The notes under the pieces: model-generated | The model's database searches: none | What the model saw: the letters and a program-made list of their open reading frames with translations, nothing else | What the model was told of the DNA's origin: nothing | Shown here: positions 26,361 through 35,215 of the stretch, in pieces | How positions within the stretch are numbered: the first letter of the stretch is position 1 | Layout of the letters: every line of letters starts with the position of its first letter | Made by a program: the position numbers and the translations under genes | Assembly (NCBI GenBank): GCA_965229445.1 | Contig: OZ245876.1 | Location: 1,240,001 to 1,304,000 of the forward strand | Source: Owenweeksia sp965229445 | GTDB lineage: Bacteria > Bacteroidota > Bacteroidia > Flavobacteriales > Schleiferiaceae | Reading direction: 5' to 3' | Length of the DNA stretch: 64,000 nt

Positions 26361-26397
26361 GACAACCTTTGAGGTTTACTAAACCTCAAAGGTTGTC
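26361..26397. terminator. Perfect hairpin between convergent genes, related to 25127-25166
   Basis: A 17-base-pair perfect stem (GACAACCTTTGAGGTTT and its complement) with loop ACT lies directly after the DUF1801 pseudogene and before the stop of the response regulator gene. It probably terminates both directions. The arms share GACAACCT and the AAAGG/CTTTG core with the palindrome 1.2 kb upstream. Confidence 0.75.
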
Positions 26398-26400
26398 GTT

Positions 26401-27045
26401 TCAAAACCACCCATTTTTTAAGGCAATACCAATTGCTCCCGCCTTGTTATGTACTGATAGTTTACGATACAGGTTTTCCATGTGGCTGCGAACGGTTAAA
26501 GGCGAAATATGCATGTAGTTTGCTATTTCCTGGTAGGTAAGGCCTAATACCAGCTGTTCCAATACTTCCTTTTCTCTTCTTGTTAGTCCGTATTCTTCCA
26601 TACCTGTGTGTTCACCATTCGATGAACGGAACATACTAAGTGTTTTCTGCGCTATCTCCGGTGACATGGGTAATCGCCCTTCAGCTGCCTGTTTAATCAT
26701 GTCAAGAATGAGCATAGGTTTTTCGCCTTTCAAGAGGTAACCATCTGCCCCAGCTTCAAGGGCCTTTTTAACTTTTTCTTTCTGGTCAAATACACTCAGA
26801 ATTAAAATTCTAATCTCTGGGTTACTGGCCTTGATTTGTGCGGTAGCAGTGATGCCATCGATATCGCGCATTTCAATATCCATAAGAATTACTTCAGGTA
26901 GATTCCTTGCTTCATTAATCATTCGAATCGCTTCCCCGCCATCATCAACGCTAAATATCAATTCAATCTCATCCAATATGCCAAATATGCGCTCCATGTT
27001 TTCTCGCAACTCCCTATTATCCTCTACCAAAGCCACCTTAATCAT
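26401..27045 (-). CDS. NarL/LuxR-family response regulator
   Basis: A 214-residue regulator. The receiver domain (1-120) has the phospho-acceptor Asp56 in VILMDIE, Ser84 at the switch position and Lys106 in GYLLKGE. The C-terminal LuxR helix-turn-helix (~150-205) includes LTRREKEVLEQL and SPLTVRSHMENLYRKL. It probably works with the sensor kinase at 28616-31618, on the same strand and separated from it only by a gene on the opposite strand. Target promoters are not known. Confidence 0.9.
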   Translation of the reverse strand: MIKVALVEDNRELRENMERIFGILDEIELIFSVDDGGEAIRMINEARNLPEVILMDIEMRDIDGITATAQIKASNPEIRILILSVFDQKEKVKKALEAGADGYLLKGEKPMLILDMIKQAAEGRLPMSPEIAQKTLSMFRSSNGEHTGMEEYGLTRREKEVLEQLVLGLTYQEIANYMHISPLTVRSHMENLYRKLSVHNKAGAIGIALKNGWF

Positions 27046-27245
27046 AATGTATCTGTTTAGGGTTGGATCAATACACGGATTGCTATCCTAATCTGGTGCA
27101 TATGTCCTATTCTTTGATCGAATCCTGAAAATTAAACTTGAAAAATGGGCAATATGCCCGATTGTTAGCTGCTCACAATGCAAATAACTTGCACCATGAA
27201 ATTACAGATTAAACACCAATTCCAAAACGACTAAACAAATTGACT

Positions 27246-28532
27246 ATGAAGAATATTTACCTATCGATTTTAAGCGTGGTCCTATTATTCCCCAGCCTAG
27301 CCATGTCACAAGTATGGACCCCAATCTATTCTTATAATATTCAGGAATTCTGGGACGCCCCTCGGGTTGACGTAAGCGCTAATGGAGTAATTGCCGTTTC
27401 ATTTCAAACTATCAAATCCGGGAGACCACTTGAGGTGTCCACTGATGGTGGAACTACCTGGAACATGGTAGACGCAGATTTTCAGCGAGCATTTGTAGGG
27501 TTTGATAGCCAGGATAGAATGTACATGGTGAGTGAGAAGAAGGTGCAGAATGTATCCCTTACATATATGGACTCCTTATACTATTCAAGTGATCAGGGAG
27601 CAAGCATTCAAGCGGTGGCCGATCATCCTGCCTATGGCTTTGACCGCCATAGTTTTTACATCGATCCTCAGGATAATTTTTATTGTTTGAGCCCCAATTC
27701 CGGTCCCAATAACACACAGCAGCTGGATTTATACAGTGCTGGCCAGTATAGCACAGCGGTGCCATCTGGCTTTATTGCTGGAAGTGACAATCTTCGAAGC
27801 ATCATCAAGTTAAGCAACGGAAACTATGTCACCTCATCCTATAATGGTGGTATTTCTTATTCAACTGATGGTGGCCAAACCTGGGTTGATAGTCAGCATG
27901 ATTCCATATTAGGTGCGGCGACCTTCGCAATTTTTGCCGAAGCAAATAATGCTACTCTTTTTCTAGGTGGTCCTATGATGGTTCAATGTTCCGATGGTGG
28001 TGAAACCTGGGGTACCTCGAACCTTGGCCAAACTTGGATTAACGGAGTAAGGAAAGCTGGAAACGGTAACCTTTATGCGGCGGGAGAATTCTCTTCGCCC
28101 TCTATTTGGGAGTCTTCAGATAATGGTGCTACCTGGGTAGGCCTTCAAAATCAGCCAGTTGGAGGTTTTTATGATTGGGATCTTAGTAATGGACATATTT
28201 ATGTAGCCTTTAAAGACTCCGTGCTTTACAGCACCCCGGTAAGTGGCGGTGGGGTAGGTATTCAGGAGAATTCTATTCAGAACCATGTGGTTCAGGTATA
28301 CCCCAATCCAACTGCATCAGAAATTACTATACACAATGATGAATATTCCGGGCAGAAATGGTACACTCAAATTCTAGATGTAAATGCTAAGCTGGTATTC
28401 CAAGCCGAGTCTTATGACAAAAGTATGGGAGTTGACCGCTCAGCATTGCCCCAGGTGGGATTATATATAGTTAAAGCATATACTCTTGATAATGAGTTAA
28501 TTGGCGAAACAAAGCTGATTAAGTTCAAGTAA
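27246..28532 (+). CDS. T9SS-secreted BNR-repeat (sialidase-like fold) protein
   Basis: A 428-residue secreted protein with a signal peptide (residues 1-22). It has five Asp-box/BNR motifs (STDGGTTWN, SSDQGAS, STDGGQTWV, CSDGGETWG, SSDNGATWV), which together form a beta-propeller. The C-terminal T9SS type A sorting domain starts at VQVYPNPTASEITI and ends ETKLIKFK. There is no sign of the catalytic residues of true sialidases, so binding or scaffolding is as likely as hydrolysis. The TTG six bases upstream is not needed. It lies between, and opposite to, a response regulator and its probable sensor. Confidence 0.87.
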   Translation: MKNIYLSILSVVLLFPSLAMSQVWTPIYSYNIQEFWDAPRVDVSANGVIAVSFQTIKSGRPLEVSTDGGTTWNMVDADFQRAFVGFDSQDRMYMVSEKKVQNVSLTYMDSLYYSSDQGASIQAVADHPAYGFDRHSFYIDPQDNFYCLSPNSGPNNTQQLDLYSAGQYSTAVPSGFIAGSDNLRSIIKLSNGNYVTSSYNGGISYSTDGGQTWVDSQHDSILGAATFAIFAEANNATLFLGGPMMVQCSDGGETWGTSNLGQTWINGVRKAGNGNLYAAGEFSSPSIWESSDNGATWVGLQNQPVGGFYDWDLSNGHIYVAFKDSVLYSTPVSGGGVGIQENSIQNHVVQVYPNPTASEITIHNDEYSGQKWYTQILDVNAKLVFQAESYDKSMGVDRSALPQVGLYIVKAYTLDNELIGETKLIKFK

Positions 28533-28615
28533 GAAACCTCAGTCAACCAACCTGAGTATTCGGTCGGAGGTACAGGATTTTCAATCGTAGATTCTGATAT
28601 CCTTCGGCCGATACC

Positions 28616-31600
28616 TTATAAGCTTAAAAGTACTATTGTTCCTTCCTGATTCATTGAGTTCAGCTCCAATCTTCCACTGATTTCTTCCGCTCTATAGGCC
28701 ATATTTTTTAAGCCGTAGTGTTCTTCTGCAGCCTTAACATCTCCCATTCCTGCTCCATTGTCGCTCATTTCGATTTCTAATCTTTCCTTGTTTTTTATAA
28801 CTATTTCAAAAAAGCTCGCACCTGAGTGCTTTAACATGTTTTGAGTAGCCTCCTGTATTATCCTCAGAATATTCATCACCACTCCCGGGCCCAGTTGACG
28901 CTCTTTAGAGATATCTCTTGTAACTTTCCACGAAACAAAATCACCCAGATATTGCTCCAGGAATCGCTCAATTTTGTCAGCTAGTTCGCTGAGGCTGAAT
29001 TCATCCTGATCTATAGCCCAGATAGTGTCCCTCAATAACCGAACTGTATTTTGGGTAAACCCACGAGTGTTTTCTATTTGTTCCTGATTCGCCTCACTGG
29101 GTTGATTTTCAAGTTTTAGTGAAAGCAAATCCAGATCCGTAATGATTTTGGTTAAATGGGCGCCCACATTGTCGTGCAGATCTCTGGATATTCTTTCTCT
29201 TTCAGATTGAATTTTTTGTTGAGTCTCTAATTCTTGAATATGTCTTATGTATCGTCGGCGGTTATAATAATAGGCTAATCCTAGTATTGCTATAAGGAGG
29301 ATCAACATGGCAGAAATGCGAAACCACCAGGATTGATAAAAGGGTGGAACTACTCTTACCGGAATTAGCATGGGATCCTTGCTCCATTGTCCTTCCAAAT
29401 TGCAGGCTTTGACCTGTAAGGAATATTTGCCGGGTGGTAAGTCCGTAAAACTTATATAGTTGTTGAAGGCATTTCGCTCCACCCATTGATCATTAAACCC
29501 ATCGAGTTTAAAGGCATATTTACTTTTATACTGATTTCTGAAGTTTAGCACTGCTACTTTGACGCTCAGAGTGCGATCATTTGGATAAAGTGTTATGCCT
29601 TGTTTCTCCGCGCGGATCTTTGTCAATACCTCAGGCTTGGTTTGATAATTCACTTCTATTTCTGTGCACACTACAGCAGGTACCGCAGAATCTGATCGGA
29701 TATTGCGTGGGTGAAAAATGCTTAAGCCTTGTGGGTTTCCGAAGAGAATTTCCCCTCGATAGTTTTGTTCATGGGCAGACATGGAGAAGTCTTCGAAGTT
29801 TAGCCCATCTGAGCGGTCAAAATTGGTGAATGTTTCAGTTTCGGGATCAAACTTAGAGATGCCATTGTCTGTACTCAGCCATAGCTTGTCATCTTCATCA
29901 AAATACGCTGCCCACAAATTGTTATTGGGCAAACCATCCGCCTCCGAATAAATGGTAAATCTTGCACTATCATGCTTGTAGCAATACAAGCCACCTCCAA
30001 ATGTGCATATCCACAAATCCTTATCCCTGGCCATTGTGTGAGTGATCATGGTGTTCGGGAGATCATCCGGTCCATTGCCCGCAGTAACAAGCCTCCAACT
30101 TTTTGATGTTGGATTAATAATGTAGATTCCTGAGCGCGACCCAACCCAAAGTTCATCCTGAAACCAGCCAAACTGGACGACGTTAGTTGAGGGTAACCAA
30201 TCAGGTCGATAGAATTCTTTCAGCTCTTTTTTAAATAGAAACAATTCGGACCCAAATCCCACAAACATATTTCCATTCCTTTCCGTTAATCCGCGGAGCT
30301 GGGTATTGCCATTTGGCTGAGGGATTCGTTCTATGCTTTCAGATTCTGGATCTACTCTATATAGATGTCCCATGTCGGTTCCAAACCATACCATACCTTC
30401 TGAATCAGAATAGATGACATTTATATTGTCGCTCTCAATAAGAGCTTGATTCTTTATTGAGTAGACAGTTTGAGAGTGAATGGGCCAATCGTTAAATGCT
30501 AGCTCGGAAAGAACAAATGCTTCCCTAAACCTAAGATGAAGCAAGCCTTCAGCTGTTCCTATCCATAAGTTGAGGGAGTCCGAAAAGTGGATTGATTGGA
30601 CATGTGGATCAGGTAATAGAAACTTCTTTCCTGAATTAGTGCTTAGGCGCAAAAACATGTCTTGTCGCGGATCAAGAATATTAATTCCCTGTCCCGTCCC
30701 GACCCAGAACATTCCTTGATTGTCTTCGTGAATGCTGAGGCATAAATTGTGGCTTAAGCTTTCGTTTGAAGCGGCATTATGCTTCCATTCCTGAACCAAG
30801 CCGGACTTGTCAAAACGCATTAATCCAACATTGCTTAGTACCCACAGGTATCCATCCTTGTCTTCATGAACTCTCATCACCAGAATTCCCGATGTTGCTT
30901 TGAGCCAATCTGGCTGCACCCAATTATTATCAATCATGATAAACACCCCGTTTCCAGTTGCACAGAGTAGTCCATATGAAGAGTAGCCGAGTTCCACTAT
31001 GCCATGTTGCATCTTGTTAATGAATCTGGCACCTTGCTCATTGAATACGATAAGCGAGTCAGAAACTGCGCCATAAACCATATTATTCTTGTGGTCATAC
31101 GCAAGACTGGTCCAGTTTCTTCCAGGACTTAATGGATAATGTTGGATGTTTTTAGAATCCCAATCTTTAATTTTATAGAAACCCTTACTGCCCGAAGTCC
31201 AGATATTTCCTTCTCCGTCTTCTACCAGGGTCAGAGATAGCCAGTTATGTTTGAACGCTTCTGAACTATCGGGGAGGAATACCTCAAATTCTTCCTTTAC
31301 GGGGTCAAAGCGATTGAGACCATTCCGCGTAACTACCCAAAGGATGTTTTGCTTATCCAGAAGAAGTCCCTGAATCTGATTGTTGCTTAGAGATGTCGCA
31401 TTTCCTGACTCGTGCTGATACACCTTAAACTCACGTCCGTCATAGCGAGCCAGTCCATTCTGTGTGCCGATCCATATAAATCCATCACGGTCTTGAATGA
31501 TGGCTTGACCGGTGTTCTCCGGCAGTCCATCTGCCGTGGTAATTCTTAAGAATCTCTCCATTTGCCCAAAGGCGGGAATGGAAATAATCAATAGTAAAAT

Positions 31601-31618
31601 GCTCCAAAACTTGTACAT
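28616..31618 (-). CDS. Sensor histidine kinase with two-component regulator propeller
   Basis: A 1000-residue sensor. A signal peptide leads into a periplasmic region of Reg_prop repeats forming two beta-propellers (about 25-640; for example GFIWIGTQNGLARYDG and LWLSTDNGISKFD). A Y_Y_Y domain follows (~690-760), then a transmembrane helix (~770-790). The cytoplasmic HisKA_3 domain has phospho-acceptor His815 (RDLHDNVG), and the HATPase_c domain has Asn927 (QEATQNMLKH) and the G1 box DNGAGM. It lacks fused receiver and AraC domains, unlike HTCS sensors, so it needs a separate regulator, probably the NarL protein at 26401-27045. In this family the propeller often senses glycans. Confidence 0.92.
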   Translation of the reverse strand: MYKFWSILLLIISIPAFGQMERFLRITTADGLPENTGQAIIQDRDGFIWIGTQNGLARYDGREFKVYQHESGNATSLSNNQIQGLLLDKQNILWVVTRNGLNRFDPVKEEFEVFLPDSSEAFKHNWLSLTLVEDGEGNIWTSGSKGFYKIKDWDSKNIQHYPLSPGRNWTSLAYDHKNNMVYGAVSDSLIVFNEQGARFINKMQHGIVELGYSSYGLLCATGNGVFIMIDNNWVQPDWLKATSGILVMRVHEDKDGYLWVLSNVGLMRFDKSGLVQEWKHNAASNESLSHNLCLSIHEDNQGMFWVGTGQGINILDPRQDMFLRLSTNSGKKFLLPDPHVQSIHFSDSLNLWIGTAEGLLHLRFREAFVLSELAFNDWPIHSQTVYSIKNQALIESDNINVIYSDSEGMVWFGTDMGHLYRVDPESESIERIPQPNGNTQLRGLTERNGNMFVGFGSELFLFKKELKEFYRPDWLPSTNVVQFGWFQDELWVGSRSGIYIINPTSKSWRLVTAGNGPDDLPNTMITHTMARDKDLWICTFGGGLYCYKHDSARFTIYSEADGLPNNNLWAAYFDEDDKLWLSTDNGISKFDPETETFTNFDRSDGLNFEDFSMSAHEQNYRGEILFGNPQGLSIFHPRNIRSDSAVPAVVCTEIEVNYQTKPEVLTKIRAEKQGITLYPNDRTLSVKVAVLNFRNQYKSKYAFKLDGFNDQWVERNAFNNYISFTDLPPGKYSLQVKACNLEGQWSKDPMLIPVRVVPPFYQSWWFRISAMLILLIAILGLAYYYNRRRYIRHIQELETQQKIQSERERISRDLHDNVGAHLTKIITDLDLLSLKLENQPSEANQEQIENTRGFTQNTVRLLRDTIWAIDQDEFSLSELADKIERFLEQYLGDFVSWKVTRDISKERQLGPGVVMNILRIIQEATQNMLKHSGASFFEIVIKNKERLEIEMSDNGAGMGDVKAAEEHYGLKNMAYRAEEISGRLELNSMNQEGTIVLLSL

Positions 31619-31776
31619 GGATACTGGTCAAGACTGTCCTTCTGCAAATTAGAGAATTCCCTCCTTTCAATAGCAGATCAGAAAACGCTTTGATCCGTTA
31701 GCATTCGATTCAGGATTGTTCAGAAAACGATGGCTGATTAATCTAAGAACAAACCCATGAGAGCTCGCTTACAACT

Positions 31777-32373
31777 TTACTTTTCAAAGGTTCCAGCTTG
31801 CATTGAATGCTGCAGCCAGTTTTTTAAAATATTGATTCCCAGATCCGTCATCACGGATTCGGGATGAAACTGCACTCCAGCCACCGGAAGTTCGGTATGT
31901 TCAATTCCCATAACCACATCTTCCTTAGACTTTGCATTTATATGCCATTGTTGGAGATTTATGGATTTTTCCTCTACAGCCCAGGAATGGTACAGGCCCA
32001 CTTTGAATTCTGAGGGAATATTCTTGAATAACCAACTATCAGTGCGGGTTCTCTTTACCACTCTTTGAATTCCATGCGCTACGAATGGTTGGTTATATAA
32101 ATTTGCACCGGTAAACTCCGCAAGAGCCTGGCAGCCCAAACATACACCCATTATAGGCTTGGTGTGGAAAAAGTGTTTAATCAAGTCTCTGGTAATTCCC
32201 GCATCAATTGGGAGTCCTGGTCCGGGAGAAATGACTAGATGTGAATAATCTTCTGCTTCCTCTATTCTTATTTCATCATTCCGTTTTACCCTAACATCAT
32301 CGGCTAGTTGCTGAAAATAATGGTAGAGATTAAACGTAAATGAATCGTAATTATCTATAATCAGTATCTGCAC
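31777..32373 (-). CDS. pabA: Anthranilate/aminodeoxychorismate synthase glutamine amidotransferase subunit
   Basis: A 198-residue class I glutamine amidotransferase. The triad is Cys78 (GVCLGCQAL), His170 and Glu172 (GVQFHPES), and IDNYDSFTFNL near the start is typical of TrpG/PabA. It supplies ammonia from glutamine to the chorismate-using partner in tryptophan or folate synthesis. No trpE or pabB is next to it, so the pabA role is more likely than trpG, but the two cannot be separated with certainty. The start codon is GTG. Confidence 0.85.
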   Translation of the reverse strand: MQILIIDNYDSFTFNLYHYFQQLADDVRVKRNDEIRIEEAEDYSHLVISPGPGLPIDAGITRDLIKHFFHTKPIMGVCLGCQALAEFTGANLYNQPFVAHGIQRVVKRTRTDSWLFKNIPSEFKVGLYHSWAVEEKSINLQQWHINAKSKEDVVMGIEHTELPVAGVQFHPESVMTDLGINILKNWLQHSMQAGTFEK

Positions 32374-32749
32374 GAACGGAAACTATTATTTTGAAAGATT
32401 GAAATGTAGGGTAAATGCTGGAATTTCAGCAAAGAAATAATGCTTCATGAGCCTCAAGTTCTGTTTGTCAATTCATAGCCGCTATTCATTCTAAAAGAAT
32501 GTTGGTTTACAAATTGCTACTGGATTATTTGGCTATTATTTGCCAAATTTAGTGATGGGGCCTGCGGGTGCAGGCCCCATCTGGGGCGGCTCTGACCCGC
32601 AAATTCCTGATCTTTCAATTCGTTCAAATCCAAGGAGCAATTGCATCATATTTCACTTACCAGGTCTTTATCTTAGCGTCTATTCCGATCAACTCAATTT
32701 TATCTTCTCGGGTATTGTCACCACTTTTACCTTTCAAATTAACCCCTGT
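32374..32749. other. Intergenic region with a GC-rich perfect hairpin
   Basis: No gene is supported. At 32554-32581 GATGGGGCCTGC and its exact complement enclose the loop GGGT. There is no T run after it on either strand, so it is not an obvious terminator. The frame of ridA runs open through part of this region, but the conserved protein begins only at 32750. Confidence 0.5.
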
Positions 32750-33130
32750 ATGAAGAAAGCGATAATTTCCTCCAATGCTCCGACCCCTATTGGACCTTAT
32801 AACCAAGCCATTATGGTGGGAGACACCTTATATCTTTCGGGTCAGATTGCCTTAGACCCGCTAAGTGGTGAGCTTAAGATTGACGATATCAAAACAGAAA
32901 CCAGGCTGGTAATGGAAAATTTAGGAGCCGTATTGAAAGAGGCCGGTCTCAGCTTTGCGAACCTTGTGAAGTGCAGTATTTTTCTTTCAGATATGGACCA
33001 TTTTGCGGAGGTGAATGAAGTTTACGCAGGATATTTCGACGCCATTCCTCCTGCCCGAGAAACTGTGGCCGTAAAAACTTTGCCCAAAAATGTTAATGTG
33101 GAAGTGAGTGGAATTGCGGTGAAATTCTAA
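32750..33130 (+). CDS. ridA: RidA-family reactive intermediate deaminase
   Basis: A 126-residue RidA/YjgF/UK114 protein that hydrolyses reactive enamine/imine intermediates released by PLP enzymes. Typical features are APTPIGPYNQAI near the N-terminus, LYLSGQIALDP, the substrate-binding Arg in PPARETVAVKTLP, and VNVEVSGIAV at the end. The ATG at 32750 is chosen because it gives exactly the standard family length. Its stop overlaps the stop of the converging M48 protease gene. Confidence 0.92.
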   Translation: MKKAIISSNAPTPIGPYNQAIMVGDTLYLSGQIALDPLSGELKIDDIKTETRLVMENLGAVLKEAGLSFANLVKCSIFLSDMDHFAEVNEVYAGYFDAIPPARETVAVKTLPKNVNVEVSGIAVKF

Positions 33131-33948
33131 AGTTGAGCTTTGAAATCTTCCCAATTTATTCCGAATGGAATTTCTTCAAAATTGTCAGATGTCCGATACT
33201 CTAAAGCTCTTTTGATCCGTGAATTATTGTGGGGATGACTGGCTAAAAATTCCAGTGATTCATCATAACTCAGGTTCTCTCGGTTCAGTTTCCTGAAAAA
33301 CTTGGTCATGGCCTGTGGACTAATGCCTGAGTGTTCTAACAAGGCTAAGGAGTATTGATCGGCTTCCCGCTCCTGCCTGCGACTGAAAGTGCTGTTAATC
33401 AGCGATTGGAGCAATTCAGTAATCATGATACTATCTCCTCCGGAAAGAACAGAAATAATTACTCCTATACTAAACTCCCTTAAAAGTTTCGAAACCACAT
33501 GACGGTGCTCAACATGACCAATCTCATGAGCTAAGACCGCGGCCACCTCTTCAGGACCGTCAGCGAACTCCAGTAAGCCTTTCATAATATAGATTCTTCC
33601 TCCCGGAATGGTGAAGGCATTTATCCGCGAGTCATCCAGAACCTTGATCGTATAATCATAGTCGGTTGGTTCCATATTGGATAGCAACCTCAATTCAATA
33701 CTTCCAACTACCGAATCAACCAGTTCACTTTGTAACAGATAGTCCTCATTTTGCTCGATTAACTTTTCGGCAATCAATTTACCAAGCTTGTCTTCTTGCT
33801 CCAGGGAAACTAAGTCATCACTACTTTGAGGCACCCAGGATGGATGGCCTTCTTTTACCAGAAGCTTGAAAGACAGGAAGGAAATGAGCGCAATCCCACC
33901 AAACACTAAAATCAATTTTAGGAAGCCCTTCAGCGTGTTGCTATTCAT
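33127..33948 (-). CDS. M48-family zinc metallopeptidase (membrane-anchored)
   Basis: A 273-residue protein with an N-terminal membrane anchor (residues 8-30). The zinc site is HEIGH with His141 and His145 as ligands and Glu142 as catalyst; the third ligand is Glu195 in EREADQYS. This matches BepA/Oma1-like M48 proteases of periplasmic quality control. It starts at the last base of the DUF4870 gene upstream, so the three genes 35083-33127 probably form one operon. Confidence 0.88.
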   Translation of the reverse strand: MNSNTLKGFLKLILVFGGIALISFLSFKLLVKEGHPSWVPQSSDDLVSLEQEDKLGKLIAEKLIEQNEDYLLQSELVDSVVGSIELRLLSNMEPTDYDYTIKVLDDSRINAFTIPGGRIYIMKGLLEFADGPEEVAAVLAHEIGHVEHRHVVSKLLREFSIGVIISVLSGGDSIMITELLQSLINSTFSRRQEREADQYSLALLEHSGISPQAMTKFFRKLNRENLSYDESLEFLASHPHNNSRIKRALEYRTSDNFEEIPFGINWEDFKAQL

Positions 33949-34463
33949 TAAAAGGGTGGTTTGTTTGTAGCGGGTGCTTTACTTGCCATGAAACCATCTT
34001 CATTGGCGTAGTTAATTCCATTATCCAAGCGGTAAGCTTTGTCGTAAGCCAGGCCGCCAAAGAAGATGAAGTATATGAAGCGGCCTGATCTGGCTCTTAC
34101 GGCACCGATAATGCTGAAAATGAAGTAGATCAGGTTCACAACCGCCAGGAAGATTAAATACGCATAGAAGTAATCATTGAGATCAGAATTCTTGAATAGA
34201 AATATTTGCAACGTCCAGATCAGTCCCACCCAATTAAGCATGGTGGTGGGCAATTGCGAAAAGAGCGACTGGTGGGCATGAAAGTGGACGAATCTACTTT
34301 TCTTATAACTGACATAATAATATACAATGGCGGCAATAAGATTTATCACTGGCAGTGGTAAACCTGCGGCAACCGCTGCAAACATCATGAGGTATGATCC
34401 CATCGCATCTTCTCTTTCACGAATGGTCACTTCGTGCGGCTGCGGTAACTCCTTATAATTCAT
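33948..34463 (-). CDS. DUF4870-like membrane protein
   Basis: A 171-residue protein with four hydrophobic helices. The pattern of a first helix, then KKSRFVHFHAHQSLF, then two further helices and a GAVRARSGRF loop is that of DUF4870 proteins (Tic20-like topology). The function is unknown. Its ends overlap the neighbouring genes by one base each, which indicates tight co-expression with the DUF4389 and M48 genes. Confidence 0.75.
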   Translation of the reverse strand: MNYKELPQPHEVTIREREDAMGSYLMMFAAVAAGLPLPVINLIAAIVYYYVSYKKSRFVHFHAHQSLFSQLPTTMLNWVGLIWTLQIFLFKNSDLNDYFYAYLIFLAVVNLIYFIFSIIGAVRARSGRFIYFIFFGGLAYDKAYRLDNGINYANEDGFMASKAPATNKPPF

Positions 34464-35083
34464 TATTCAGTAGGCTTTGGAATGCTTATTCTTTCTGAAT
34501 CTGCTTTTCCCGAAAATGGGGGATAGGTGTCAGTCATATAGCTCATATATAAAGTAACTCTGGCAGACCAACGTAAAGTACCCGTATTAAATTCATGTAT
34601 AAACTCTGGATATTCACCGGTGAATAATACTACCCAAAATGCTATAAAAGTTAGGAACAGACTAACATACATCCTGATCCCTAAGATCAATGCGTGAGGA
34701 AGGATTACATAGAACCATCCAAAAAGTGCTCTTACCAATACCAATCCTCTACTCACATTTTCCGGATAGGAAACTTCAAACCGCGTGTATTCGTCCTCTG
34801 CATCTAATCCAAATGCTGGGTAGCCATCACATAAGTTGAAGTATCGGGCATTAACCCTCCATGACCAGCGTAGAGCCTTAACCTGAAATTCAAACCAAGA
34901 CTCAGGATACCGGCCGGTGAATAAGATGACCCAGAAGCTAATAAAGAGGAGAATGGAGGCCCATAGCTGAACAAAGATCAGCAGAAACGCGTGTGGGAGG
35001 TAGATATAGAATATACCCAGAAAGGATCTCAACAATAATTCACCTCTCGAATATCTTTCCTGGCGTACAACTTCTGCAATCAT
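34463..35083 (-). CDS. DUF4389-domain membrane protein
   Basis: About 206 residues with two copies of the DUF4389 pattern: a pair of helices, then FTGRYPESWFEFQVKALRWS with ...YFNLCDGYPAF, and later FTGEYPEFIHEFNTGTLRWS with ...MTDTYPPF. Function is unknown. The ATG at 35083 is the first ATG; an upstream TTG at 35197 would add 38 residues and leave only 18 bases to the divergent lpdA start. The extension reads like protein, so the longer form cannot be ruled out. Confidence 0.8.
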   Translation of the reverse strand: MIAEVVRQERYSRGELLLRSFLGIFYIYLPHAFLLIFVQLWASILLFISFWVILFTGRYPESWFEFQVKALRWSWRVNARYFNLCDGYPAFGLDAEDEYTRFEVSYPENVSRGLVLVRALFGWFYVILPHALILGIRMYVSLFLTFIAFWVVLFTGEYPEFIHEFNTGTLRWSARVTLYMSYMTDTYPPFSGKADSERISIPKPTE

Positions 35084-35215
35084 AGTATTGGATTTGCGGG
35101 CAAGATAGAAAAAGTCACCAATGGTAAAATGGGGAATATCAAATATGAATTTCTGTAGAAGGCGCTTATAGATTAACTTCGCGCCTTCAATTCCCAATCT
35201 AATAAAGGAGAAATT

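Noticed and set aside
32540..32749. N-terminal extension of ridA
   Set aside because: The 70 extra residues do not belong to the RidA fold and the frame crosses a GC-rich hairpin; the standard protein begins at ATG 32750.
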